Origin: Gorsachius magnificus | Lineage: Eukaryota > Chordata > Aves > Pelecaniformes > Ardeidae | Assembly (NCBI GenBank): GCA_034008185.1 | Contig: CM067081.1 | Location: 107,827,265 to 107,891,264 of the forward strand | Reading direction: 5' to 3' | DNA length: 64,000 nt | Shown here: positions 31,797-44,409 of the stretch, in pieces | Numbering within the stretch: the stretch's first letter is position 1 | Layout of the letters: each line of letters opens with the position of its first letter | The notes under the pieces: generated by a model | The model's database searches: none | Seen by the model: only the letters and a program-made list of their open reading frames with translations | What the model was told of the DNA's origin: nothing | Program-made: the position numbers and the translations under genes

Positions 31797-34700
31797 TCTG
31801 TTTGTTTGTGGAGATTTTTTGACTATTTTTTTTATGTGTGTTATTAATAGTAGAGGACAAAGCCATTTTTGAGAATAGAAAGAGCAAATGAGTTAGCCGT
31901 CCCACTCTAAGCAATGAACTGCTGTATGCCTCATAGCTAGGGGTAGTGGAGAACCAAGATAGTGACCCTAAACAAAGATCTAAAATCTATCTATTCCCAT
32001 CCTTGCACAGCTAAAGAAATACTGTTTGTGGTGAGAGACTCTCTCTCCTGTGCTGGAAAGGCAGCATCTGCAAGACAGACAGCTGCACAAGTGGTACCAA
32101 GAACAGGCTGAGGCAACACCAATTCAACATCCCGCTTGCAATTTCTTGGAGTACAGTGAAAAAAGGGCAAGTAAATTTAGCCTTTGTGATTGGCTGTGAC
32201 AAACATGATGGGAGTTTATTCTTGTTCAAACATGTCTACATGTGAGAGGATTGTGTGTGCTCAGGTCCCTTCCCACCAAACAGTCATGATAAGTCTTGGA
32301 TGTGCACCACTCAACAGAGCTCCATGGGCATTGTGGAAAACAATGGCTCCACTATTCTAACTTGCCTAAATTTATTGAAAAGATAGGGTAGGAAAAGAGA
32401 CAAAAATGTAGATTTTTCTAAATTTAAACGGTGATTGCCATTGTGTTCAGCTTCTATTGATGGACTAAGCCACAAGCCTCAGTAATGCAACAAGAGGCTC
32501 AAAGTGACTCTTCTATAGCACTTAGAAGCATCTATGCTTTACAATCCTACATGAAAGTGCAATTTGTCTTTCAGCATTTGGTGTTTCCGTTAAGAGCTTG
32601 TATTTCAGATCAAAAAAAGAACATTGCACTTCACTAACTAGGGGTCTAATAGATGTGACAAAATCACAATCCAAGTATATCCTAAAGACTCTGGAACCAG
32701 ACAGTTAATAGAGTGAACCCTCTTTTTAGAAGGTGAAGGTACCTTTAGAGACCTGACTTAATTTTTTTTTAACCTTTGTGGTGGGGAATAATACTTTTTT
32801 TTTTTTTAAACCAGTAGTACATAGGCCAGTGACATATACAATATAAATTAAATTGCCTAGGCTCAACATAAATGCCAAATGAATGCAGTGTACTGATAGG
32901 TGAGAATTAATTTTAGAAGGCATTCCTCCCATTTTTCATGAAATACACATTCAGAACACTACATCCATGAATTACTGTAGGACTGAAAATACTTACTTGT
33001 TGCCTTAATCTAATAACAACAAGGCCAAACCACCAAGAGTACGTTAAAATCAACTGTGTTTTTCTTAGAGTTACTAAAATATAGGAATTTTATTGAAGCC
33101 AGTCAGAAAATATGCCTTTCTGGAACATCAAGATCCTAAAAGTTTGGAATTGCAAGAAAACAGTGTAACAAAATTTATTGCAAGGTCTTACAAAGGGGAA
33201 AAGGGGTTTTGTTTTTAAATCTTTAATCAAGATGACTTTCTGCATTTACAAACACCAATAAATGCATCTGAATGGTCTGGCCAGGTCCACATATACAACA
33301 TGGAAGAAAAAAAAAAGAAAGATTACATCTGTCAGGTCCTCAACCATAAGAGTTTCTCTTAACTGCTGACAAATCACCTATGGTGTGGTCCTGCCATGGT
33401 GCAGACTTTCCCACCTTGTTACAGGCAACATTTCTCCATTTTACTATTAGGAACTGCATCCTGGGAGTGGTGTCCTGGAAATGGTATTCTCCATTACCAA
33501 CACAAACCATTCTTAACCTCTATTAAACACATATTTGCACATTCCCATTCGTACGGCATTCATACTGATTCTTCATATATTTTACAAATCTCTACAGAAT
33601 TACCTTCTGAATTGAGAATGATGAATTTTCTTATTAATCCCTTGTATTCCATTCTAATACAGGACCTTTCAATGATCTAATTTGAAGCTAATATTTCCAT
33701 TAGGTTGAAGTTTATTAATATTCAACAGTTTCACATTTATGGATGTAAGCCTCTAAAAGAACAAAAAAACTCCACCCACAGAATTCAATTCCCCAGTTTG
33801 GTAAAAGTTCTGATCTCCAAATTCTGTGAAACATCGTGCAAACAGTTAAGCATTCCTGGCTTTATTTTTATTTTTTTCTTGTAAACCAGTCTGTGTTTTG
33901 GCTTTAATCCAGTATATAAAATCAAAATGTAATAACAAGCTCCATGAGCAAAATGTCATTCTGTCTAGCAACTGAAGCTGCAGCACCTAACTGTGCTAAC
34001 TAGATCACTGACAGTTCAACACTGTCAATAAATGACAGTATTGGTATGAGTAATGTGTATACTTAAGGCTACATGTAATGGGAATAAATTGTTCCTCTAT
34101 TGTCAAAAGTGTATCATTTCAGAATCTTCATAGCAGAGGCTTGCTTGATAGCTCAGCAGGTTAGCAGACAAGGAAGCTAACAGATAAAGAACAGTGCAAT
34201 GACAGGTATAGCTGCTACATATTTCTGGAACATCATGATATAACTGCAACCTTATTAGAGAAGCAGAGTGGGAAGAAAAAAAAAAAAAAAAGAAAGGGCT
34301 TTAAAAGGAATTGCCTCAAGCTCAAGTGTGGCAGTACATGTACTGGAGACACTATAATGCTTGGCCCAAATAAGCAAGAATGACAAAGTAAAACCTGCAG
34401 ATGCCAGAGGGTTGATGAACAATCATAATTAAGAAAGTCTGGTTTTGGTATCACATCCTCAGCATTAAATCCAAATTAAAAGACAAACAAACGCCCAAAC
34501 ACCACAAACAAAAGAGTTTTCTTAAAGTTATTAAAAAAAGCATATAGAGTACCATTGCTATATGTATTCTGGCAGTTTAGTGTTGCTGATGATGTTCAAA
34601 TATCAGGCCTGACAGTGCTAACTAAGGCTTGGGAGCTCATTGTGTTTTCTTACACAAGCCCTCCCTTCCTCCCCCAGCTGTTGAGGACATTTGCAGCTAC

Positions 34701-34936
34701 ACAGGGAGCAACATAATACTGCTGCTATACTGTTTGTCCTTTATCCCAGGGGGAGGAGAGCTGGAAGAGGTGCATCTGGACGGTGTGACTGGCATCTTAA
34801 GAAAAGATAGTGTGAAAGTGCCTAGGGAAAAGTTTAATTTATTAGAACAGCTGTCCTAGTTATGCTTCTTTCACGGCTACTGATGTACCCTTTATGTTGA
34901 TATCTCTCAACTTCACTGAGCAAAGCTTTCACACTA
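31797..34936. other. Unique intergenic sequence
   Basis: No transposon or coding exon was recognised. There are A- and T-runs near 32.77 and 32.80 kb and near 34.28 kb. Open frames of up to 94 codons lack any domain signature. Confidence 0.5.
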
Positions 34937-35290
34937 TGGTGGGTTGACCTTGGCTGGCTGACACACCTCCACCCAGCCTCCTCAACAGGGCAGGAGGGGG
35001 AGAAAATAATATGGAAGAGCTCGTGGACTGAGATTAAGTCAGGGAGCACTTAGCAGTTACCACCACAGGCAAAACAGGCTCAGCTTGGGGAAAATTGATT
35101 TAATTGATTGCCAATTAAAAATAGAGTTGGATAGCAAGAAACAAAGACAAAAACCTAAAACATTTCCTCCCCTGCTTCCCAGGTTCAGCTTCACTCCTTC
35201 ATCCCCAGCTCTTCTACCCAGCCCCATCCCTAAGTGGTGCAGGAGCCATGGGGAATGGAGACTGGGACCCATGGGGTTTGGGAGCCATGG
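34937..35290 (-). mobile_element. Fragment of the second LTR family
   Basis: It begins TGGTGGGTTGACCTTGGCTG, matching the element 3' end of the 53.3 kb copy. It continues through ACCACAGGCAAAACAGGCTC, CAGCTTGGGGAAAATTGATT and the TTCAGCTTCACTCC block in the same order. Similarity fades at about 35290, so the element's 5' half is missing. It is diverged and non-coding. Confidence 0.72.
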
Positions 35291-38200
35291 GGTTATGGGA
35301 TATCTCTTGTCAGACTACATATTACATTCGTCTCCTTTAGTTACGGTGTCAGTTTTTACCAAGAAGATACTGGATGGGTTTAGCAATAGCTTAGGACCTA
35401 CACAAGTAGGTCATGTTCAATATTCTTCAAATGTATGGTTTTCCCTCTGTTAGGAAGTCTTGAATAAATGCAACTGGTAGAAAAATAAGGCTCCTTATAA
35501 TGTTTTCCTCTAGAATTTCTAAGGTTTTAAAGAATAATCTTTTGTTACTCAATGAGGGAAAAAAAAGTTTCTCCCTCCAATTAACAAAGTTACTGAGGAA
35601 AAATCCAGATTTGGGAGTTGGGCGTTGACTAAGTTAAGCTAGGGAAGTTAAAATGAGAGACTTTTATTATGATTGCACTGGTAACACAAAGAAAAGCAAA
35701 GCAAGCAAAGAAAATTAAACTAAATTTAGTCCACCACAGAGCAAACCATTCAGGAAGAAAACATCGGATTTCAGGTACTCCTGTGTTCTCCTGAACCAAG
35801 CAGTATGTTCTGCTCTCTGTCTAGCAACTACCCCTCTAATCCCCAAAACCAAGAACCAAAGGGAAAAAAAGAAAAAAAAAAACCCCGCCCTTTCCCCCTC
35901 ACTTTAGTCATCCCATTTGTGTTCTTTACTACCTTTTGTTGATCTGGAAGGCACCATTCAATACAGCACTTTAAAGTCACCACCCTGTAATGACTGGAAG
36001 TCCATCAGAGATACAGTTAGTAAGGATCTGCAGTTACAACCTGTTCTAAAGAAGCACCATATTTACTGCTACACACTTGTTTTCCAAAAGTAATTTGGTG
36101 GAATCAACGTTAAGCTTTAAACAATCCTCATGACACTTCAAAGTGTCAATAGTTCCCTTTATTAAAAAAAAGGCAACATGATGCAAACACCAGCCTAAGC
36201 CTTCTCTCCCATCTTGGTTGCTCTTGAGCTTTCTTGGATCAAATATATATAGCGCTCTGTTATGCACCTCACTAAGCAGTACATAAGTGTAAGAGACCCT
36301 TTCAAGCTTCTGTTTCTGGGACAGAACAGGGCAGGAGGAGAAAGAAATTTTCTTTCATTTTGCAGAAGTGTGTGTGTTGGGAACAGGGGGCGGGTTCATT
36401 TGTGTTGTAAGGTTTTAGTTAAATGTATACACAGCTTGATTTTGCCCGTTATTTAAAAATAAGTAGATTATTTGAGAGAAATGTATCTGTCTACTCAGAC
36501 AAGAAATTGGAAGTGGTCTTCACTGCTCTCAAGTAGCCCATGACACTGCTTGAAGAAACCAAAACCTCCCACATACAATCAACTCACCCCCACGCCCCAC
36601 TGAAACACCTATTATTTCCCAGTGTATGAGGAAATCTGAACAAATAAAGAACTGAACAGCTCCAGAGAGATATGTGCATTTGGTTTGCCTTTGATGAGTT
36701 TAGTCTGACAGTCAGTTATACAAGACTAACATCAGGATATAGGAGATATAGGACTGAAGAAATGAGACAGGTCAGAATTGGGACACTAAGTTACTGACAG
36801 AGATTTAGTAATACCACATATGGACATGAGATTTTCCCACAAAGATTATTAAAAAAGAGACAATTAAAAAAACATGCTTTGGGAAAAGGCTGCTAGAAAG
36901 TGTTTTGAAATGGTATAAGAGTAGATAAGTTGAATGAAGACTGAAAAGAAGCTTTAAGCAAATGCTTTCAGCATTGAATTCAAAGGACAAAAGTAAAGAG
37001 ATGGGAAAAGCTGTTATTTTGCAACAGCAGACAAGTGTGCTTTGAAGAAGGGAAACAGAGACCATGCTTGTCCAGATTGTGAGAGAGTCTGAAATGGTAG
37101 TGAGAAATCAGTGATTCAAAAAAGCAACTGGATTTAGAGATGAGATTTTCAAATTAATAATTCTTCAGGTTTGATATATGTAACAAGCAGAAATACAAGC
37201 ATATCTGCTAGATAATCCTCAACTGATATGTTAAGAATTGACCTCTTTAGAAGACTTTCCTAAGTAAAGATTATATGCTTAAATAACATTTCATCATATA
37301 ATGTTGATAATGGTGCAAATTAGTTCTGCTATACTTGCCTTTAATAATCTTTCTAGAAAGAACTTTATATCCTGAAAGAAAAGTCAAAAACATGGGATTA
37401 AGTAGCTGCTAAGAAAGAGATATCTTCACAATGTCATTTCCAAATGAAAGAATTTTTCTGTCTGTCTTAAAAGTAAAAGGAACCACAATCCCCGTGTGTT
37501 ATGAATCAAATAGAAGGCAAAAAAAAAAATCCCTAGCTTGACACTTGTGTGGGATAGCTTTTTCCTCTACAAATGCACATGAACAATGAATTCAAACAGC
37601 TTTTTATCTTGTTTCGATCAGAAACCTGTTGTAGACAAAACCCTGCATTTAAATAGCATTATGGCTCAGATATATGCCGACAAAACCCTGCAAATTCAAA
37701 AGCAAGAGCATCTTTTAAATTATATATTTAAATCTGAATGCTCTGGCTTTTGTGATTTCCTTGTTTGTGTGCTCTGAGTGTGGTTTTTCTCTTCTGTCCA
37801 ATGTTAATATATAAAATGTACTTTACACAATCTCAAAAGGTTGTGAAACAAACATCCCATGGCAGCCATTCTAACCTCCCTGGATGACGGATAGATAAAT
37901 GATTCACAGTAGGTGAATTCATACTGAGGATTTTTTAAAGGTTTATAATTTAACTGGTTAACATGAGTTTTGTGACATATGATTTAAACAATCTTCAGGG
38001 CTCTTGATCATATGTATTTGGATAAACTTACCAATTACATAAAAGCATTTACTACTATGGACAATAGCAGCTTCTATCCTTTGTTTAAATTCCTTCATTT
38101 TGTGGATTTTAAATCCAGAGACCAACTGTTCCAAAGGCAATATTAAATTTTTTATTGCTGATCCAGTTACTAGGCACATGTCCTAAACTGATGTGCCTAA

Positions 38201-39090
38201 ATATCACTATGAACTTTTAATTGCATAGAAAAGAGCATTTCTAAAATGAAACAGTGTTTTTCATTTCTACAATACCCAGGGGCAATAATTCACATATAGG
38301 CTAATCACCTGTAAATTCTGCTTGTTGACTGTTAACTGCAAAAAAGCAGTGTGTGAAACTCTTCCAGTATAGTACTGGCTTTAAGTCAGTTTAAGTTCTT
38401 CACCCTTAGTAGATCAATATACATCCCCCAGCTTATTTGGATTTACCTTGATATTAAAAGTAGTAGTAGATACTGCAAATTGCATTAAGCACCTCATCTT
38501 GCTGCCTACAGCAGCTTGTAGACATCATCCTTGAGATAAACTTTGTTTAGTTAAGGTTAGTGTCTGACACTATGAATGTGCGTACTACTTCAGGACTTCT
38601 GTGAACAGCAAAAGAGAAGATAATTTTTCTAGTTCCGGAAAACTTGTGTTCTTGCTTGCAAATATAGATGATACATGAATATTTAGGTAACATGTACTAG
38701 ATTGTAAGTGCTTCCTTCCCAGACAACTTGTTGCTACAGAAAAAAATAAATACCCTGTCACCTGTGTCCATATGCAATATCAATGTTATGCCTGATGTAT
38801 TTTCTCATCAGTTGACCTCCCTCTATCAGTTGATGTTCTTAAAAGTCACATAGGCAGGGAAGTTTCAGCAGAGCTCTGTGGAAGAGGGAAGAAGCATGGC
38901 ATGTATTATGGCAAAACTTTTACTTAGCAAAAAAAAAGTCACTTGTGGATGTGGGAAGTGTAGCACTGAGTGGACTTAGAATAAAAGTGCTAATAGACAA
39001 AGTTGAGTACACAGTTGAGTACAGCAAATGTTACAACATTGAATACAAATAAACAGTGTTACAAAAATTATTATAAAAATCAATTACCCA
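35291..39090. other. Unique AT-rich intergenic sequence
   Basis: No gene or repeat was recognised beyond an A-rich and C-rich junction near 35.87 kb. A GTTGAGTACA word is directly repeated near 39.0 kb, just outside the ERV remnant; no LTR boundary could be defined there. Confidence 0.5.
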
Positions 39091-39128
39091 TAAAGGATTC
39101 ATTTTGCCCAGGCTCCTAAGTCTGCTAT

Positions 39129-40260
39129 CTAGGAGGTGAGCCAAGACCATACTTCTTGGAATCCTGCTGAAGTATTATTCAGTTGTACTTTATGCATTAA
39201 TTTTACTTGTTCCCACAACTTCTGGACATCAGCTGAAATCCTCCCGCTCTGGTCAATGTACATGTAACAACTGATATTAATAATTGTACGTACTCCCCCT
39301 TGTGAGGCTAACAAAGTATTTAATGCCATTCTATTTTGCAGTCCAACTTTGGAGAGTTGCAAAACCTCCTCTTGTAATGCCGTAATTGCATCAGCAGTAT
39401 TATTGCCAAAAATTTCTATTGCCACTGAAATGTTAACTAAGGCCTTTTCCAATTCACTCACTCCACATCAGGGAAGAAACCATCTAATGAAGGAGTGGAA
39501 TTCATTTAGCCTTTTTACTAGTGGATTACTATGTCCTATGAACAAATGTTTGTAACCATGATCCTGATCCCATAATTAAATTTGGGAGCATAAATTTGGG
39601 AGCATAGAAATATTAGGAACAATGTCTCCTGAGGTGCAAGATCCTAACCAATTACCTGGTAATGTTTTGCAAGCTTCTCTTACTACGTATTCAAAACTAC
39701 CCTTTTCCCTCAGGTACAGACCAAGGTGTATTGGAAAGGTACAAGTATTCCCGCTATTTCTACTTTCATTGCTTGGTGACAGTCATTAAAGTTGCCCATG
39801 GGGGTAGTGCTACTGTATAGGAGCTTAAGTTGGCTGGGGCAAGCATGATGTTTTACACATTGCGGTTTTTTTCTTTGCTTCTGGGATTCCCACCTCCTAT
39901 TGTTGTGAGTCAATGTGATCTCGATGGAAAGTAATATTTGTCCATGATATGGTATTTGGCATAGGAATTTCCAACAGGGGAATGCTTGAAGCAGAACGGC
40001 TTGGAAGATGAGTACGTATCCAGCAGTTTTATTAGTAATGTGGACTATGGTTTGTGATAGGTTGAAAGAGAGATTTTTCCCTTGACCTCTAATGAAGCTG
40101 TATAGATTTAGATATTTCCTCTACCCTTGTAATAAGCATGGTAAAGATTAGTAACTTTACCTGTAGAATTTCTGTAATTTCAGCAGGCACTTGGAAATCT
40201 CACATCCAAGTAGCTCTGGAAAAGAAATTCCACTGGTTTCAGTTTCTAGAACAGTGGCCA
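39129..40260 (-). pseudogene. Class I ERV envelope remnant; transmembrane subunit end partly open
   Basis: Envelope would mediate entry; here it is broken. The best-preserved part is a 110-codon frame at 39129-39461. It has a coiled-coil-like heptad region (residues about 22-45) leading into LQNRMALNTLLASQGGV, where the conserved immunosuppressive-type segment of gamma-like transmembrane subunits lies. At the following disulfide motif (normally CX6CC) only the middle cysteine, residue 65, remains; positions 58 and 66 are Arg and Tyr. No membrane anchor follows in frame. The surface-subunit region upstream, to about 40260, is only fragmentary, with a short frame at 39710-39913. Confidence 0.75.
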
Positions 40261-40461
40261 TGGTAGATTCTTCCTCCATCAGTTGTTAATCCGCTGAATG
40301 ATCCTCTAGCAACCATTTAACGCATGAGTGATGAATTCAAGCTTTCCTTTCCTGTTTACAGCAGAGAACTTAATAAGACAGTATACAGCCCCTCCCACCA
40401 ATTTAGATTTATGGGAAAATACTTTTATTAAAACTCTATCCCTAAGCTGAAAATCATGTGC

Positions 40462-41560
40462 CTATATCTCCAGAGAGGTGGGTTGGTACCACTGAGCATG
40501 ATCCCTTTTAATTTTGAAACTTTCTTGTAAATTTAGAACACAGTGTGTTAAATGCTCATCTTCATTCAAGGGGCTGGTTTTGGCCAGGATATAAGTCCCT
40601 GGTATGGCTAAAGGTATGCCAAAAAGGACTTTGGTAGGCAATAGTCCTAAAGGTTTTCTTGGGGAATTTTGAATGTTCCACAAGGCTAAATTTAATGCTT
40701 CTGGCCATTTTAACCCTGTACGTGTGCAAATTTTAGCTAGTGTCTCCTTAATAATTTGATTCATCCTTTCTACCTGCCCAGATTCTTGAGGGTGATAAGG
40801 AGTGTGCAATCTTTTTTCTATTCATAAACTTTTAAAAGGTCAATTATTTCTGTTGTGAAATACAACCCTCTCTCTAATTCAATAGATTCTGGTACTTCAT
40901 ACCTAGGAATAATTTCTTTAAAGAGAGCTTTTATTACGCCTCCAGTGCCTGCTTTTCTTGTTGACAAAGCCTCCACCCATCCTGATAATTGGTCTACTAT
41001 CGCTAGTAAACATTATATACACATACTGCAGGCATATCAGCATAATCTACTTGCAATCTCTGTAATGGGAAAAAAGCCCAGGGTCAGCTTCCCAATTCAT
41101 GCACAGGTTTTATATTTGAGAATTTCTGACAGGTAAGACAGGCATTAATAATTGTTTTAGCATCTTCATAGACACCCAGTACCACCCATACTTGCTGTAC
41201 TTGATTAGCCACTGCTTCCACTCCTCCATGAGCTTTTTTGTGGAACCATCTGGTTATAGTAGTCAGGTATTCTTTCAGTAAGATGGGTTTTTCTCCTATT
41301 GTCCATATCCTGTCTTAATCTTCTACTGTTTCCTATATTCTCCACTGTTCTTTTTCTTTATTTGTCACATTTGATTGACATAATTTTCTTGGATGGTCAA
41401 CACTGGGCCATGAGCTCTTGTCTGAAGAAACTACCATAATCTTTACTGCAGGCTGGCAAGCTGTGGCTTTTGCTGCTACATCGGCTTGCTGATTACAGTA
41501 GTGTCCCTTGTATGGTCTGGACAGTGAACCACAGAAATCCCTGGGAAGTTGGAAACTGCT
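40462..41560 (-). pseudogene. Class I ERV RNase H end and integrase remnant
   Basis: Around 41430-41560 (minus strand) the RNase H C-terminus shows VVHCPDH and, in a second frame, GHYCNQQADVAAKATA. The integrase core follows with AIVDQLSGWVEA (first catalytic Asp; about 40970-41010), ALFKEIIPRYEVPESIELER (no second catalytic Asp at the expected place), and then the open frame 40462-40809 with PYHPQESGQVERMNQIIKET carrying the Glu end of the catalytic triad. Order and motifs fit a gammaretrovirus-like pol. Stops, frameshifts and the missing Asp make it inactive. Confidence 0.82.
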
Positions 41561-41900
41561 GCATCGCTTCTCAGTAAATTGCTGGGAGTAACTGATCTCA
41601 AAAGATTCTGAAGTGGGTCTTATTACTCAATCCCTTTTGAGAAATTCCCCCAACTCTACAAGGATTTTTCATCACTCCTATCCAAATCTCTTCCATTAAT
41701 TGATAGGTATTGCAGTGCCTAGTACATAAGAGCTCTAGAAAGACAGACTGATTCTGCGGTAGATACCTGCAATCTCCATATTGAAACATAGTCCATTTCT
41801 TGTGACTACAGCATAAGACAAATCCAGTTCTAATCTGTTACTTATTCGAACCATCCAAATAGTTAAACAGCTGTAAGCACTGACATTTCCTTAGGGGGTA

Positions 41901-44275
41901 ATTATTTAAGAATTAGTATTTTCAGTGTTCAGCCAGCTTTACTGTCCACCTCTATTAGAGCACATTTTTCATCTCCTGCCTCCTTTGTACATTTTAGTTT
42001 ACATTTAAGTCACTTGGCTTGCATTTCTGTTAGTTTCTCTATCATCTTCTCAGTTGGCACTACCAACTCTTCTCAATTTATGACAAGCTGTGAATGTCAT
42101 TAACACTATATCCCCCTCCCACCTCCAAAGCAATAATGGTGATGATATGCAAATGACTAATTCTATCCTACTGAAGTGAATAAGAGTCTTAACTCTGATT
42201 TACATAGCTTGGGATCAAGTCCCTGGAGAACACTTGACAAGTTTTTCAGCTTTGATACAGGTACTTGAACGCACTATTTACTTTTTCAGACAGCTCTAAT
42301 ACAGATCACCATTCCAGAATAACTTGCATTAAAGTTAAGAGGATGTTTTCCCTCCCCTTCCTGAACAAACCAATTCATTAAAAAAAAAAAAGAAAACCAA
42401 AACTGGTTTCTTCTAGATAGTCAAACATTGTATTGGTATTTATGGAAGTTCAATTTACAAACGTTAGTGTTTACTGGACATGTGCAAATCAGTGGTGTTG
42501 CATGTTAAGGACACTCTCAATTCCATCAGCATAACTTTGAAAATTTAGGGGGTTTATATCTGCTGTGGTAATTTCTGCACTTTGTTGTTGATTCATGAAG
42601 GGCTGTGAAGTTTTGTGGATTTGATTTTTTTTTTTGTTTGTGGTTTTTTTTCTTCTTTTTAAAGCAAAGTGCATTCTTTATAAGCTTATGTCTATTATGT
42701 AACAGAAAAAACAATATATTGTTTTGTAGTGGCACATAGAAACTACTACTCATGCATCATACAAATAGCACACAAAAAGGGGAGAATTCTTCCATACTCA
42801 CTTGATTGTGAGATTTATCTACCATAATTTGCAGACAAGAAACAGTCTAACCTAAACATAGGAGTATCGATCTTTATTCCAGCTTTGACATGATGCCAAA
42901 TCCCAAGTAATCCACAGTTTCTGGTGCCCAGTTAGACCATGATAGGTTAGGAGTCATCTGCCTGACAACTCATTAATTCATACGTAGAGATCTGTAATGT
43001 AATCATTCAGGGTATGTAACTAGGGAAGAGAAACAGGAGTATCATGAGCGTGATTCACATAATTTCAGATGAGAATGCTAAAATAGGCTGAGATAAGCCT
43101 CACTTTGAAGACCTGTTCACTGACCATGACAGGAACCCAGCATGGCTCACTCAGACTTTGATATCCATTGTATAATGCTACAGCCAGGTACAGAACAAAT
43201 CCTGCCCTCCTTCCCTCCACCTTTCCAGAAGTTAAATTACTAAGAGGAGCTATGACTTAATCTGAGACTTGGCAGCATGGCATAGGAGTTTCAGGCTCTT
43301 TTTCTAACTCTAAGTCACCTGCCTATCTCTATCTGCCAGACCTCACTGTGATGCAGATAGAAGTTAATTGTTTTGACTAGCTTACCTGATCTGAAATCAA
43401 AGGGTGTTGCTTGGCTGGCCCAGCACAATTAAAAATGCAGTACAGTAGAATTTTTATAATCTGAACACATTGTGTATTTAACATTTGATAAAAGAAATCT
43501 CATGCTACTGCACTAGCAGTCACCACAAGCTGAAGAATGTCCATAAGTTTTACCTCTCTGAAAATGACTTTGTCAAAAATGTAAGGTAATAGAAGACAAA
43601 AAAGTATGTGTTTTTGTATAAAAAAAATACTGTCATTATCTCAGTAGACAAGCATTTGATTAATTCAGACATTTAAATTCTGGAGCAATAACTATTTCCC
43701 ATCAAACAGATCTCCAACAGAACATTTGATTTTACTGAAACATTATTATGATGATTTGAATTTGTGTTCTACTTCTTCTTGCACATCATTTTATTAACAC
43801 CTTTTGTTTATACACTACCTTCTTTACAAGAAAAAACCCTAAGTCTCTAGATAGCAGAGAAAGCAAGACGAAGATTGACTTCTTTTCCTTTCTTAGATCA
43901 TTGAACTCAGCCCTACTACATCTTGTTTTTTTCATCTTGGTATTTTTAAGAGCTAGATAAATACTCATCTTGTCATAAAAGTCTTGTATATTACCTATTC
44001 TGGGTTACAGCTTTTATTGATGAATTCCCTTTGAGGATGGTTTTTGTTCTCCCAAGTCTGGGACTTGGTACCCATCATTGTCGTCGTTGTCCATCCTGAG
44101 GAACTGTATATATGAAGGCTGCTAACTGCTAGGATGAGCATGTGAGAAGATAATACTCTTTTTATTACACTGTTTTGTTTTTAAAAAAAAATGGTGCTAC
44201 TTACAAAAGTTTCAAAGATTTTTGTTCTGAGAAGATCTACCTGGTAGCATGTAGCTGCAGTAAGTGGGAACATTC
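41901..44275. other. Unique intergenic sequence
   Basis: No recognisable transposon, exon or RNA gene. A-runs and T-runs lie near 42.38 and 42.63 kb. The first 200 bp could still be highly diverged pol but cannot be supported. Confidence 0.45.
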
Positions 44276-44409
44276 ACGGCCAGGTTGGATGGGGCTCTGA
44301 GCAACCTGATCTAGTTAGCAGTGTCCCTGCTCACTGCAGGGGGGTTGGACTAGATGACCTCTAGGGGTCCCTTCCAACCCAAAACATTCTACGATTCTAT
44401 GATTCTATA
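44276..44409 (+). mobile_element. CR1 LINE 3' end
   Basis: CCAGGTTGGATGGGGCTCTG, CACTGCAGGGGGGTTGGACT and GATGACCTCTAGGGG lead to ATTCTACGATTCTATGATTC at the 3' end. It is about 134 bp and 5'-truncated, closely related to the CR1 whose 3' end lies at 25365, so both belong to a similar CR1 subfamily. Confidence 0.92.

Larger units (their letters stand above)
39091..41900 (-). mobile_element. Class I (gamma-like) endogenous retrovirus, pol 3' half and env
   Basis: On the minus strand, from high to low coordinates, come the RNase H end, integrase and envelope in proviral order over about 2.8 kb. The integrase C-terminal motif and the transmembrane subunit are gammaretrovirus-like, clearly different from the ERVL pol at 20 kb. 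Neither LTR, nor gag, protease or RT, was recognised; sequence above 41.9 kb no longer looks retroviral. It is old, with many stops and frameshifts. Confidence 0.8.
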
